Assembly (NCBI GenBank): GCA_036556965.1 | Contig: DATBIO010000122.1 | Coordinates: forward strand, 1-42,880 | DNA: 42,880 nucleotides | Direction of reading: 5' to 3' | Source: DATBIO01 sp036556965 | GTDB lineage: Bacteria > Acidobacteriota > Vicinamibacteria > Fen-336 | In this document: piece by piece, positions 1-8,002 of the stretch | Numbering within the stretch: position 1 is the stretch's first letter | Layout: every line of letters begins with the position of its first letter | The notes under the pieces: model-generated | What the model was told of the DNA's origin: nothing | Database searches by the model: none | The model's input: the letters and a program-made list of their open reading frames with translations, nothing else | Translations under genes and position numbers: made by a program

Positions 1-2
1 GC

Positions 3-809
3 TCTCGGCTCGCGCGGTTCGAGGCGCCGCTCTTCTGGGATCTTGGCGAGCAGGAGCAGACGCCATCAACCGCGGAGGCCGCGCGCATGAAGGCGGCGAC
101 ACAGAACTGGACCGCCTACTATCCGTTGTTCACGGGCGAGGACGACGAAGGGCGGAGTTGGTGCGTCGTTCCCTGGCAGATGTTCCGGACCGTGATGGAC
201 ATCGTCGGTACCTTCAAGAGCCAGATCCTGGAGGCCCTGTACGATCGAGCGCGCGCGGCGCGCGGCAGGACGGCCGCGCTGACGACCCAACTCGGGGAGC
301 TCCGGCAGGAGGCGAACCGGGTCTTCGAGAGAATCGCGGCCCAGGCAGGAAGGGAGTGCGGCTGGCGGGCGACGGGCGGCGTCACGCAGATCGACGGACG
401 CAAGCTGGCGGCGGGCGACCTGGACGTCGTCCTGGCGCGGGTGGACGGGTCACGGCTCACCTTGATCCTGGGAGAGGTGAAGGACTTCGATCTCAGCCTG
501 ACCACACCCAAGGCAAGGGAGCGCATGCAGGCCAAGATCGACGGCGCCTACGCCCAGCTCCGCGCCAAGGCCAGCGAGGTCCGCCCCGTCTTCCGCGCGC
601 TGGCACGGTCGCTCGGGATCGAGCCCGAACGCTATTCGAGCGCCCGGCTGGTGCTGGCCGTGATCACGTCCGACTACTTGCCGCCGCACATGTTTCACGC
701 CTTCCCGGGGGTCGCCGTCGATACACTGCCAATCATGCTCGACGACGTGGCCAACGATTCACAGCGGGCGCGGGCCCTCTACGGCCGCGGCATCAGCGAC
801 CTGTCGTGA
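3..809 (+). CDS. Hypothetical protein with PD-(D/E)XK nuclease-like signature (5' end cut off)
   Basis: The frame is open to the left edge of the window, so the true start lies upstream or is the ATG at 87; no convincing Shine-Dalgarno precedes that ATG. I do not recognise a named family. Around positions 417-486 the protein reads GDLDVVLA, 16 intervening residues, then LGEVKDF. An Asp followed by Glu-x-Lys on adjacent strands is the catalytic pattern of the PD-(D/E)XK (restriction endonuclease-like) fold. A helical segment rich in Arg, Ala and Glu (about 225-350) precedes it. The stop codon overlaps the GTG start of the next gene (GTGA at 806-809), so the two products are translationally coupled. 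A DNA-cleaving role is inference from one motif; a non-catalytic member of the fold is also possible. Confidence 0.7.
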   Translation, partial: SRLARFEAPLFWDLGEQEQTPSTAEAARMKAATQNWTAYYPLFTGEDDEGRSWCVVPWQMFRTVMDIVGTFKSQILEALYDRARAARGRTAALTTQLGELRQEANRVFERIAAQAGRECGWRATGGVTQIDGRKLAAGDLDVVLARVDGSRLTLILGEVKDFDLSLTTPKARERMQAKIDGAYAQLRAKASEVRPVFRALARSLGIEPERYSSARLVLAVITSDYLPPHMFHAFPGVAVDTLPIMLDDVANDSQRARALYGRGISDLS

Positions 810-2644
810 CGAGCCCGCCCGGCCCCGCGGAGCCCGCGACGACCCCGCCCCAGGCCGCTCCGCGGCCCCAGGAAGGCCACTACGCCGCCGTGGTCTTCTT
901 CCACGGCATGGGCGAGCAGCGCCACTACGAGTCGGTGGCCCAGATGGTGCAGGCGCTGGACGCATGGGTCTTCCGCTGCCATCGGGCGAAGGAACCCCGG
1001 TTCCCGTCTCCCCGCCTCCGCGACATCAAGACGCGCCGTGAGCGCCTTCGGGGCGACCGGGACCAGTCCGGCACCGTCGCCTGCATGGAGGCGCGCTACG
1101 AGGTGGCGGGGGAGACGACTCCAAGCCGTGGCCGCGTGCGGTTCTACGAGGCCTACTGGGCGCCCGCCGCCAGCGAGGGAACGACGGCCCGGGAGGTCGC
1201 GTGGTGGCTCCTGCGCCAGGGCCTTCGACCGCTCTCGGTGGTCCTGAGCCCGTGGCGGCACTTCGAGCGCCTGCGCCGCGCGGACCTCGTGGAGATGGTG
1301 GGCGCCGACGGACGGGACGCGGAGCACGTCGGTTCGCTGGTCGACCGCTACCGTGGCTTCCAGGCCGCGCGAAGCCATCCGCGCGGCCGCTTCCCCGACT
1401 TCCTCGAGCACATCCGAAGGGTGGGGAAGGAAGCGGAGCCCCTGCTCGACCTCGCCCGGCGCTGGCGCGGCTATCACGTGCGCCGCGAGATGACCCGCCT
1501 CCTGGCCCTCTGGTTCGTGCTGGGGTCGGTGGCGAGCTTCCTGGTCCTGGCCGGGGCGGCGCTGTACCGGGCGTTCCTCGCCCTGCCCGGCCTGCTCGCC
1601 TCGGCCCCTGGGCGGTGGGCGCCCCTGAAGGAGTACCTCGAGCCCACGCCCGCCAACCTCACCACCCTGGCCGTCCTCGTCCTCTCCCTCAGCGGGGTGC
1701 GCCGGTTCCTGAAGAGCTACTTCGGGGACGTGCAGCAGTTCGTGACCTACCAGGAGACGGAGCCGCGCTACGAGCGCCGGCGCAAGATCCTCGACAGCGC
1801 GGTGGGGACGCTCAAGCACGTGCTCGCCGACACGCGGTGCGACCGCGTGGTGGTGGCCGCCCACAGCCTGGGCTCGGCGGTGGCCCTGGACGCCCTCCTC
1901 GAGCTGCGCGGCCACAACATCGCCCACGGCGGCAGCGACCCCCTGCGGGGGCCGCTCCCCCTCCGGAAGGTGCAACACTTCGTCACCTTCGGCAGCCCCA
2001 TCGACAAGATCAACTACTTCTTCGCCGTCCAGCGGTCGCGTTACTGGACCTACGACAGCCTGGTGGAGACGCTGCGGGGAGACATCGGCGAGGTCCCCTT
2101 CTCGCAGGTGGGCCGGCAGCCCTGGGTCCACTGGATCAACTTCTGGGACCGGGGCGATCCCATCAGCGGCTCCATCGAGACCCTCAACGGCGCCCACCTG
2201 CGCGTGCAGCGCGTGGACAACGTCCAGGTCGCGAGCTACGCCTGGCCCAGTCCCCAGCTCTCCCACGGCGCGTACCTCGACCGCGCCGTGGTCATGAAGA
2301 CGCTGTTCGACGCGGCCTTCCGGAACGGGCTCAGCTTCGCCGATCCCTCGCGCGACGCGGAGGGGCGGCCCCGGTGGGGCTGGCTCGGGCCGGGCCGGGG
2401 CTCACCGCTCCAGACGGCGCTGATGCTCGCCTTCATCGCCGGCCTCGCCGCCCTGCTCGCCCTCTCGGTGTGGGAGCTGCTCTCCGGGCAGGGACTCCTC
2501 TTCCGAGCGTCCCTCCTCGGGCTGCTCGCGGTGCTGCTGGGAGGTGGCTGGATCCAGGGGCGCTTCGGCCTCCATCTCCCGGACGAGGCCGTGGACAACG
2601 CGCCTACTCCGGAGCCGGCTCCGCCTCCCACACCCCCGGCGTGA
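806..2644 (+). CDS. Membrane-anchored alpha/beta serine hydrolase (lipase-like)
   Basis: The frame stays open far upstream of position 806, but the GTG at 806 overlaps the stop of the preceding gene and the codons before it make sense only as that gene, so I start here (612 residues). After a Pro/Ala-rich N-terminus there is a strand-loop VVFFHGMGEQ (about 29-38), typical of an oxyanion region. The nucleophile elbow is AHSLG with Ser354; its first glycine is replaced by alanine. A hydrophobic pair lies at about 232-290 and a second pair at about 536-575, so the hydrolase core sits between membrane segments. It probably cleaves a lipid or ester at the inner membrane; substrate unknown. It overlaps the convergent oxidoreductase gene by 41 bases. 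Confidence 0.8.
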   Translation: MTSPPGPAEPATTPPQAAPRPQEGHYAAVVFFHGMGEQRHYESVAQMVQALDAWVFRCHRAKEPRFPSPRLRDIKTRRERLRGDRDQSGTVACMEARYEVAGETTPSRGRVRFYEAYWAPAASEGTTAREVAWWLLRQGLRPLSVVLSPWRHFERLRRADLVEMVGADGRDAEHVGSLVDRYRGFQAARSHPRGRFPDFLEHIRRVGKEAEPLLDLARRWRGYHVRREMTRLLALWFVLGSVASFLVLAGAALYRAFLALPGLLASAPGRWAPLKEYLEPTPANLTTLAVLVLSLSGVRRFLKSYFGDVQQFVTYQETEPRYERRRKILDSAVGTLKHVLADTRCDRVVVAAHSLGSAVALDALLELRGHNIAHGGSDPLRGPLPLRKVQHFVTFGSPIDKINYFFAVQRSRYWTYDSLVETLRGDIGEVPFSQVGRQPWVHWINFWDRGDPISGSIETLNGAHLRVQRVDNVQVASYAWPSPQLSHGAYLDRAVVMKTLFDAAFRNGLSFADPSRDAEGRPRWGWLGPGRGSPLQTALMLAFIAGLAALLALSVWELLSGQGLLFRASLLGLLAVLLGGGWIQGRFGLHLPDEAVDNAPTPEPAPPPTPPA

Positions 2645-3962
2645 GGCGGGCCCGCCCACCCTGCGGGGCCTTGGGCCAGAGCGTGCAGGTCACCACGCGG
2701 TGGCGCTCGTCCTCCTCCTCGCAGAACGGGCAGAAGACGCAGGCGCGCGCGGCCTCGTCCGCGCCCGCGCGCCACTTGCGCGGCAGGTCGGGGTCGGCGA
2801 GCAGCGCGCGCGCCATGCCCACCAGGTCGGCCTTCTCCTCGCGCAGGATGCCCTCCGCCTGCTCGAAGGTGTGGATCTTGCCCGTGGTCACCACCGGGGT
2901 GCGGAAGCCGGCCGCGCGCACGGCCTCGCGGATGCCGGTGGCCAGGGGCACGTTGACGCCGAAGGGGTCCTTCTTGTGGCGCGGGATGCAGGTGTGCCCG
3001 CTGTGCCCGGTGTAGGGGTACATGGCCTCGCCCACCCGGGGCTGGAGGGCGTCGTCGAACTTGCCGCCGCGGGAGATGGAGAGGAAATCGAGGCCGGCGC
3101 GGCACAGCTCGACGCCGATCATCCGCGCGTCCTCCAGCGTGTTGCCGTGGATGCGGCCGTCCGCGCCCAGGATGTCCTCCGATCCCAGGTAGCGGCAGCC
3201 CACCAGGAACTCCCGCCCCACCTCCTCGCGCACGGCGCGGACGACCTCGAGGGGGAGCCGCATGCGGTTCTCGAGGCTGCCCCCGTACGCGTCGGTGCGC
3301 GCGTTGGTGACGGAGAGGAAGGAGGCCATGGTGTAGGCGTGGGCGAAGTGCAGCTCCACGCCGTCGAACCCCGCTTCCCGCGCCCGCCGCGCCGCTCCCG
3401 CGAACCACCCCGGGATGCGCGCGATCTCCGCGTCCTCCAGGTCCTCGATGGTCTGGCGGTAGCCGTAGAGGAACTCCCGCCGGTGGCGGGGGCTCGGCAG
3501 GAGCTCCTCGTGGCGCGCCTCGAACTCGGCGTCGCCCAGCTCGAGCACCCGCTCCGGGAGGTGGCCGCGCCGGACCATGCCCTCCATGAAGGCGCGCGTG
3601 GGCTTGCGCGTGGCGATCTTGAGGAAGTCGATGATCTGGGGGACCACCACGGAGTCCGCGGCGGCGCGCATCTCCTCGCGCAGCGCGCGCAGGCCGGGCA
3701 CGTAGCGGTCGTGGCTCAGCCGCAGGAGGGGGCCGCTGGCCACGTCGCGCACCCCGGTGGCCTCCAGGACGATCATGCCCGCTCCGCCCCGGGCGTAGCG
3801 GAGGTAGATCTCGCGCACGGCGGGGGTGACGAACCCGTCCTCCGTGCCGCGCCAGGTCACCATGGCCGGCAGCCAGATGCGGTTGGGCAGGACGCGCCCG
3901 CCGCCGCCGACGGGGAAGGGCTGGAAGAGGAGGGCGTCCGCCCGGGCACGGGCGAGCGTCAC
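2604..3962 (-). CDS. NADH:flavin oxidoreductase, old yellow enzyme family
   Basis: A 452-residue FMN-dependent TIM-barrel reductase. It has the family hallmarks: an N-terminal NRIWLPAM segment, the substrate-binding HFAHAY motif and the RxDxYGGSLENRMR signature near the middle, plus VTTGKIHTFEQAE and VGMARALLADP for FMN phosphate binding. The C-terminus has a small cysteine cluster (CVFCPFC) where dienoyl-CoA reductase-type members place metal-binding cysteines. GTG start. It is last in the catabolic operon, four bases after the small acidic gene. In 2-aminobenzoyl-CoA monooxygenase/reductase an OYE-like domain is fused to a flavin hydroxylase; here a comparable reductase stands alone, suggesting it reduces a CoA-linked dienoyl or ring product (inference). 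Confidence 0.92.
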   Translation of the reverse strand: MTLARARADALLFQPFPVGGGGRVLPNRIWLPAMVTWRGTEDGFVTPAVREIYLRYARGGAGMIVLEATGVRDVASGPLLRLSHDRYVPGLRALREEMRAAADSVVVPQIIDFLKIATRKPTRAFMEGMVRRGHLPERVLELGDAEFEARHEELLPSPRHRREFLYGYRQTIEDLEDAEIARIPGWFAGAARRAREAGFDGVELHFAHAYTMASFLSVTNARTDAYGGSLENRMRLPLEVVRAVREEVGREFLVGCRYLGSEDILGADGRIHGNTLEDARMIGVELCRAGLDFLSISRGGKFDDALQPRVGEAMYPYTGHSGHTCIPRHKKDPFGVNVPLATGIREAVRAAGFRTPVVTTGKIHTFEQAEGILREEKADLVGMARALLADPDLPRKWRAGADEAARACVFCPFCEEEDERHRVVTCTLWPKAPQGGRARLTPGVWEAEPAPE

Positions 3963-3966
3963 GGGG

Positions 3967-4440
3967 TCATTCGTCTTCGTCTTCGTCGTCGGGCCTGGGC
4001 GGGATGGGCTCCGTGTCGCCCATCTCCTCCTCGATGCCGTAGTCGGCCAGCCGTCGCTGCAGCGCCTCGAAGCCGCGGCGGTCGGGGCCGGGCCCGTCCC
4101 GGAAGGCCTCCAGCACCTCCTCGAGGCGGGCCACGCGCCGCGCGAGCTGGCCGATCACGTCGAGGCTGAAGGCGGCTCCGCCCGCCCCCGCGCGCTGGAA
4201 GGCCTCCGCCTCGCCCAGCGTCCCCAGCACCTCCAGCAGGCGCGCGGACAGGCTGTCCGCCGACTCCACCAGCTCCGACTGGAGCAGGTTCTCGCGCACG
4301 AGGTTGAGGGCGTCCTCGATCTCCTCGTCCGTCCACTCCTCGCGCAGCCGGTCCCAGGCGTCGGGGGGGAGCACCAGCCCGCCCTCGCCCTCCTCCGCCT
4401 CCGCCGCGATCTCACCGCACAGGTCGACGATCCGTCCCAT
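3967..4440 (-). CDS. Small acidic hypothetical protein
   Basis: A 157-residue protein, not recognised. It is strongly acidic, mostly predicted helical, with a heptad-like stretch (LARRVARLEEVLEAF, about 100-115) and a C-terminal run of Asp/Glu. No signal peptide or membrane segment. It lies between the PaaA-like oxygenase gene (56 bases upstream) and the OYE gene (4 bases downstream), all on the same strand, so it is probably cotranscribed. It might be a small partner or chaperone of the neighbouring oxygenase or reductase, but nothing in the sequence proves this. Confidence 0.75.
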   Translation of the reverse strand: MGRIVDLCGEIAAEAEEGEGGLVLPPDAWDRLREEWTDEEIEDALNLVRENLLQSELVESADSLSARLLEVLGTLGEAEAFQRAGAGGAAFSLDVIGQLARRVARLEEVLEAFRDGPGPDRRGFEALQRRLADYGIEEEMGDTEPIPPRPDDEDEDE

Positions 4441-4496
4441 GGGTCACCTCGCAGGGCGGACGCACGCCGCCGGCGGCCGCCCGACGGCCGGCCTCC

Positions 4497-5198
4497 TCAC
4501 CACAGCCCCGCCGGCAGCTCCATCTCCAGCCCCGCGGGGTCCGGGAAGCGCAGGCCGGCCGCCTCCACCGCGGGGCGGATGTCCGCCACGAAGTCGCGCA
4601 TGCACTCGCCCGAGTCGCGCTTCTTCAGCCCCTGGGCGATGGCGAACCGGTTGCCGGCCGTGCCCGGGCGCCCGAAGGAGAGCAGCCCGATGCGCAGCCA
4701 CTTCTCGAAGGTGGCCTGCTTGACGTCGTCGTAGCCTCCGGACTGGCACAGCTCCACCACGATCTTCTCGCCCAGGCTCTGGTGGCCCGCCTCCTCCTTG
4801 ACGATCTTCTGGATCACGCCGCGGTACGGCACGAACGAGCACTCCTCGTACTCCTTGAGCTGCCAGAAGCCGCCGCGGTCGTAGAGGAACTGGGCCATGG
4901 CCAGCTCGAACCAGCTCTCCGCGAAGGGAACCGGCTTGCCGGCCAGGCGCGCGCGCACGCGCGGCTCGACCTCCTCCCCCGTGAACTCGCGGTACATCCG
5001 GGCCACCGCCTGGTAGTGCTCGGACTCCTCCTGGATGTGCCAGACCATGAACTTGAGCCAGCGCTCGGGCACGTGCTGCAGCCCGTAGCCGAACATGTGG
5101 GCGGCGGCCAGCTCGCGGTAGGCCTGGCTCTCCATGAGCTGGACCACCGTCTGGCGGTACTCGGGGGACATCTCCGCGTGCGTGTGGTGCTCTGTCAC
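4497..5198 (-). CDS. PaaA-like ferritin-fold diiron oxygenase
   Basis: A 233-residue protein of the phenylacetic-acid-catabolic (PaaA/PaaC) family, shorter than PaaA (about 300). The diiron ligands are visible with regular spacing: Glu29, then Glu58-Ser-Glu-His61; Asp107, then Glu136-Ala-Gly-His139. The Glu/ExxH plus Asp/ExxH arrangement matches the catalytic PaaA subunit rather than the iron-free structural PaaC. PaaA epoxidises the ring of phenylacetyl-CoA. Here there are no paaB, C, D or E genes in the operon, so it must use other electron-transfer partners or a different chemistry. The GTG start overlaps the stop of the acyl-CoA dehydrogenase gene by four bases. Family call is firm; the substrate (an aryl-CoA) is inferred from neighbours. 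Confidence 0.85.
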   Translation of the reverse strand: MTEHHTHAEMSPEYRQTVVQLMESQAYRELAAAHMFGYGLQHVPERWLKFMVWHIQEESEHYQAVARMYREFTGEEVEPRVRARLAGKPVPFAESWFELAMAQFLYDRGGFWQLKEYEECSFVPYRGVIQKIVKEEAGHQSLGEKIVVELCQSGGYDDVKQATFEKWLRIGLLSFGRPGTAGNRFAIAQGLKKRDSGECMRDFVADIRPAVEAAGLRFPDPAGLEMELPAGLW

Positions 5199-6340
5199 CG
5201 GCTCTCCTTCAGCAGCTCGCGCGCCACCACGATCTTCAGGATCTCGCTCGTGCCCTCGTAGATGCGCAGCGCGCGCACCTCCCGGTAGAGCCGCTCCACC
5301 GTGGAGCCGCGCATCACTCCCTGGCCCCCGTGGATCTGCACGGCGCGGTCCACCACGCGCTGCGCGGCCTCCGTGGCGAAGAGCTTGGCCGCCGCTCCCT
5401 CGCGCGCGATCCGCTCCTGGCCGGTGTCCCGGGACCAGGCGGCCTGGCGCACGAGCAGCCGCGCCGCCTGCAGCTCGGTGTGCATGTCGGCCAGGGACAT
5501 CTGGATGGACTGGAAGCCGGAGAGGGGCTGGCCGAACTGGCGGCGGGAGAGGGCCCAGCGCAGCGACTCGTCGAGGGCGCGCGCGGCGAGGCCGCAGGCC
5601 GCCGCGCCCACCGAGGGCCGGAAGGTGTCGAGGGTGGCCAGGGCCACCTTGTACCCGCGGCCCTCCTCCCCCAGCAGGACGGCGGGCGTGCCGTCCAGTC
5701 GCACCTCCCCCAGCGGGTGCGCGGCCGAGGCCTCGAGGCGGCGCACGGAGATGCCCGGCGCCTCCGCGTCCACCAGGAACATGGAGAGCGCGCGCTGGTC
5801 CTCCGCGGCGCCGGTGCGTGCCAGCACCGTGTAGAGCCCGGCGATGCCCGCGTTGGAGATGAAGGTCTTGATCCCGGAGAGCCGCCAGACCGGCCCGTCC
5901 TTCTCCGCGCGCGTGCGCACGGCGGCCATGTCGGAGCCGGCCTCGGGCTCCGTGACCGCGAAGGCGGCCAGGATGTGGCCCCTGGCCACCTCGGGCAGCC
6001 AGCGCGCGCGCTGGACGTCGGTGCCGGCCAGGCTGATGGGGTGCGCGCCCAGGCCCTGCATGGCGAAGGCCGTGTCGGCCAGGGCGGAGAAGTAGGCCAG
6101 GCCCTCGCGCACGGTGACCAGCGAGCGCAGGTCGAGGAACCCGTGGGGCGGGGGGAGGGCCGCCCCCAGCAGGGCCGCTTCCGCGAGCAGGCGCACCACC
6201 TCGCGCGTGCGCTCGTCGGGATCCGCCTCGTCGGCGGCGGAGCCGCGCAGGCGCATGTCGCCGAACACGCGCACGCGGTCGGCCAGGTCGCGGTGCCGGT
6301 CCTCCAGGAACGGGTCGCGCAGGGCGGTGGGCTTCGTCAT
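5195..6340 (-). CDS. Acyl-CoA dehydrogenase
   Basis: A 381-residue flavoprotein of the usual family length. It shows the FAD/substrate motif FAVTEPEAGSD, the second signature ALSRRQFGQPLSGFQ, the AVQIHGGQGVMRGSTVERLYRE segment, and the C-terminal RIYEGTSEI, whose Glu is the catalytic base position of medium-chain-type enzymes. It would oxidise an acyl-CoA to the 2-enoyl-CoA and pass electrons to electron-transfer flavoprotein. Four-base overlaps on both sides place it tightly within the catabolic operon, between the enoyl-CoA hydratase-like protein and the diiron oxygenase. The substrate is probably an alicyclic or ring-opened CoA ester rather than a plain fatty acid (inference from context). 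Confidence 0.95.
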   Translation of the reverse strand: MTKPTALRDPFLEDRHRDLADRVRVFGDMRLRGSAADEADPDERTREVVRLLAEAALLGAALPPPHGFLDLRSLVTVREGLAYFSALADTAFAMQGLGAHPISLAGTDVQRARWLPEVARGHILAAFAVTEPEAGSDMAAVRTRAEKDGPVWRLSGIKTFISNAGIAGLYTVLARTGAAEDQRALSMFLVDAEAPGISVRRLEASAAHPLGEVRLDGTPAVLLGEEGRGYKVALATLDTFRPSVGAAACGLAARALDESLRWALSRRQFGQPLSGFQSIQMSLADMHTELQAARLLVRQAAWSRDTGQERIAREGAAAKLFATEAAQRVVDRAVQIHGGQGVMRGSTVERLYREVRALRIYEGTSEILKIVVARELLKESR

Positions 6341-7149
6341 CGGCCGCCGTCCTCCTCCCCGCCGCCGAACCGCGGCGGCCGCTTCTCCATGAAGGCGGCG
6401 AACCCCTCGCGGAAGTCGGGACCGGCCATGAGCTCGGCCTGCACGCGGGCCTCCTCGTCCAGCGCCGATTCGAGGTCCATGACCGCCTCCCGCTCCAGGG
6501 CGCGCTTGGTGGCGGCCAGCCCGGGCCGCGGCCCGCGGGCCAGCCGCTCGGCGAGGGCGGCCGTCTCCTCCGCCAGGCGCGCCTCGGGCACGACCCGGTT
6601 GTACAGCCCGATGCGGTACGCCTCCCCGGCGTCGACGAACTCGCCGGTCATGAGCAGCTCCGCGGCGCGGCCCAGGCCCACCAGGCGGGGCAGCAGGTGG
6701 GCCGCTCCCATGTCCGCGCCGGAGAGGCCCACCTTCACGAAGAGGAAGGCGATGCGCGCCCCCTCCGCGGCCAACCGCAGGTCGGAGGCCAGGGCGATGC
6801 AGGCCCCCGCGCCCGCCACCGTGCCGTTCAGGGAGGCCACCACGGGCAGGGGGAGGGCGCGCATGGCGCGCACCAGGTCGCAGGTCATCCGCGCGAACTC
6901 GAGGAGGCCGCGGGCGTCGCGGTGGAGCAGGCTGCCGATGATGTCCTGCACGTCCCCCCCCGTGCAGAAGGCCCGCCCGGCGCCGGTGACCACGGCCACG
7001 CGCACGCGGGGGCGGCCGGCCAGGGCCCGGAAGGTCTCCGTCAGCTCGCGGTACACGTCGAAGGTGAGGGCGTTGAGCCGTTCCGGCCGGTCGAGGGTGA
7101 GCGTGGCCACCGCCCCCTCCTCCGCGTAGCGGAAGCTCCGGGGGTTCAC
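6337..7149 (-). CDS. Enoyl-CoA hydratase/isomerase (crotonase) family protein with atypical active site
   Basis: A 270-residue crotonase-fold protein. GTGGDVQDI forms part of the CoA-binding oxyanion loop, and VAGAGACIALASDLRLA aligns with the block that carries the first catalytic glutamate in classical hydratases; here that position is cysteine. The second region reads FVKVGLSGADMGAAHLLPRLVG, with an Asp (GADMGA) instead of the usual PE glutamate. Dienoyl-CoA isomerases and ring-acting crotonases use acidic residues in this area, so simple hydration is doubtful. I recall a similar DMGA sequence in crotonase members of 2-aminobenzoate-CoA clusters. GTG start, overlapping the marR stop by four bases. 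Enzymatic specificity is uncertain. Confidence 0.92.
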   Translation of the reverse strand: MNPRSFRYAEEGAVATLTLDRPERLNALTFDVYRELTETFRALAGRPRVRVAVVTGAGRAFCTGGDVQDIIGSLLHRDARGLLEFARMTCDLVRAMRALPLPVVASLNGTVAGAGACIALASDLRLAAEGARIAFLFVKVGLSGADMGAAHLLPRLVGLGRAAELLMTGEFVDAGEAYRIGLYNRVVPEARLAEETAALAERLARGPRPGLAATKRALEREAVMDLESALDEEARVQAELMAGPDFREGFAAFMEKRPPRFGGGEEDGGR

Positions 7150-7589
7150 GGCCCCTCCAGCGCGCGGTTGAGGCGGCCCAGCGAGGCGCGCAGGCGCGAC
7201 AGGTCGGTCTGCGTCACCCCGCGCATGAGGCGGGCCACGTCGCGCCGGTGACGGGGGAGGACGCGCTGCACGGCGCGGCGCCCCTGGGCGGTGAGACGCA
7301 GGCGCACGGCGCGGCGGTCTCCGGGGACGGCCTTGCGCTCCACGAGGCCGAGCCCGGCCAGGCGCTCCACGAGGCCGGTGAGGTTGCCCGCGGTCACCAG
7401 GAGGGCGCGGCTCAGCTCGCCGTGGGTCATCCCGTTCTCCGCGCGGTGGAGCTGCACGAGCACGTCGAACTGGGGGAGGGTCAGCCCGCCCGGCAGCCGG
7501 CGGCGCAGCTCGCGGAGCATGAGCCCGTGCGCCTTGAGGAGACGCACCCAGACGGAGACGGCCAGCTCGCCGTTGCCGGCCGCCCTCAC
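7146..7589 (-). CDS. MarR-family transcriptional regulator
   Basis: A 147-residue winged-helix protein. The recognition region GELSRALLVTAGNLTGLVERLAGLGLVERK, followed by the wing (PGDRRAVRLRLTAQGR), is diagnostic for MarR. It overlaps its neighbours by four bases on each side and so is made from the operon it most likely controls. A palindrome that could be its operator covers the -10 and start region of the operon promoter (8746-8759). By analogy with MarR proteins of aryl-CoA operons, a CoA thioester intermediate may be the inducer (inference). GTG start. Confidence 0.93.
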   Translation of the reverse strand: MRAAGNGELAVSVWVRLLKAHGLMLRELRRRLPGGLTLPQFDVLVQLHRAENGMTHGELSRALLVTAGNLTGLVERLAGLGLVERKAVPGDRRAVRLRLTAQGRRAVQRVLPRHRRDVARLMRGVTQTDLSRLRASLGRLNRALEGP

Positions 7590-8002
7590 AGGACCGCCAC
7601 CGCCTCGATCTCGACGAGGGCGCCGTCCTCCAGCAGCGACTTGACCTCCACCACGGCCATGGCCGGGAAGTGCCGGCCCAGCCGTGCGCGCCAGACCGCG
7701 CCCAGCTCCTGGGGCCGGCGCAGGTACTCGGCCTTGTCGGTGAGGTAGACCACCATGCGGGCCACCGACTCCGGCCCCCCCCCCGCGCCCCTCACCACCT
7801 CGAGGACGTTGTCCAGGGCCTGCGCGAACTGCCCCACCAGGTCGGAGGCGGGGAAGCGGCCCTCGCCGTCCCAGCCGACCTGCCCGGCCACGAAGAGGAG
7901 CTCGCCCGCGCCGCGCATGCCGTGGTTGTACCCGCGCGGCCGCGCCAGCGACTCCGGGTTGACCGGCCTCAGCGGCACGCGGTCACGGGACCATGCCGCC
8001 AT
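7586..8002 (-). CDS. RidA (YjgF) family protein lacking the conserved arginine
   Basis: A 138-residue member of the Rid family, which in its best-known branch hydrolyses reactive enamines/imines to ketones and ammonia. The fold motifs are present (LFVAGQVGWDGEG; ALDNVLEVVRGAGG; HFPAMAVVEV; ALVEIEAVAVL). The arginine that holds the substrate carboxylate in RidA, normally in PxRxxVEV, is replaced by methionine (PAMAVVEV). This enzyme should therefore not act on 2-aminoacrylate-type substrates. A CoA-linked imine, having no free carboxylate there, would fit the operon context (inference). Its ATG start overlaps the end of the SDR gene by 20 bases; a GTG a few codons in is an alternative. Confidence 0.9.
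   Translation of the reverse strand: MAAWSRDRVPLRPVNPESLARPRGYNHGMRGAGELLFVAGQVGWDGEGRFPASDLVGQFAQALDNVLEVVRGAGGGPESVARMVVYLTDKAEYLRRPQELGAVWRARLGRHFPAMAVVEVKSLLEDGALVEIEAVAVL

Noticed and set aside
158..808. N-terminal extension of the membrane hydrolase through the upstream gene
   Set aside because: The frame is open only because of high GC content. The codons there lie under a well-supported protein in another frame, and a GTG at 806 overlaps its stop.
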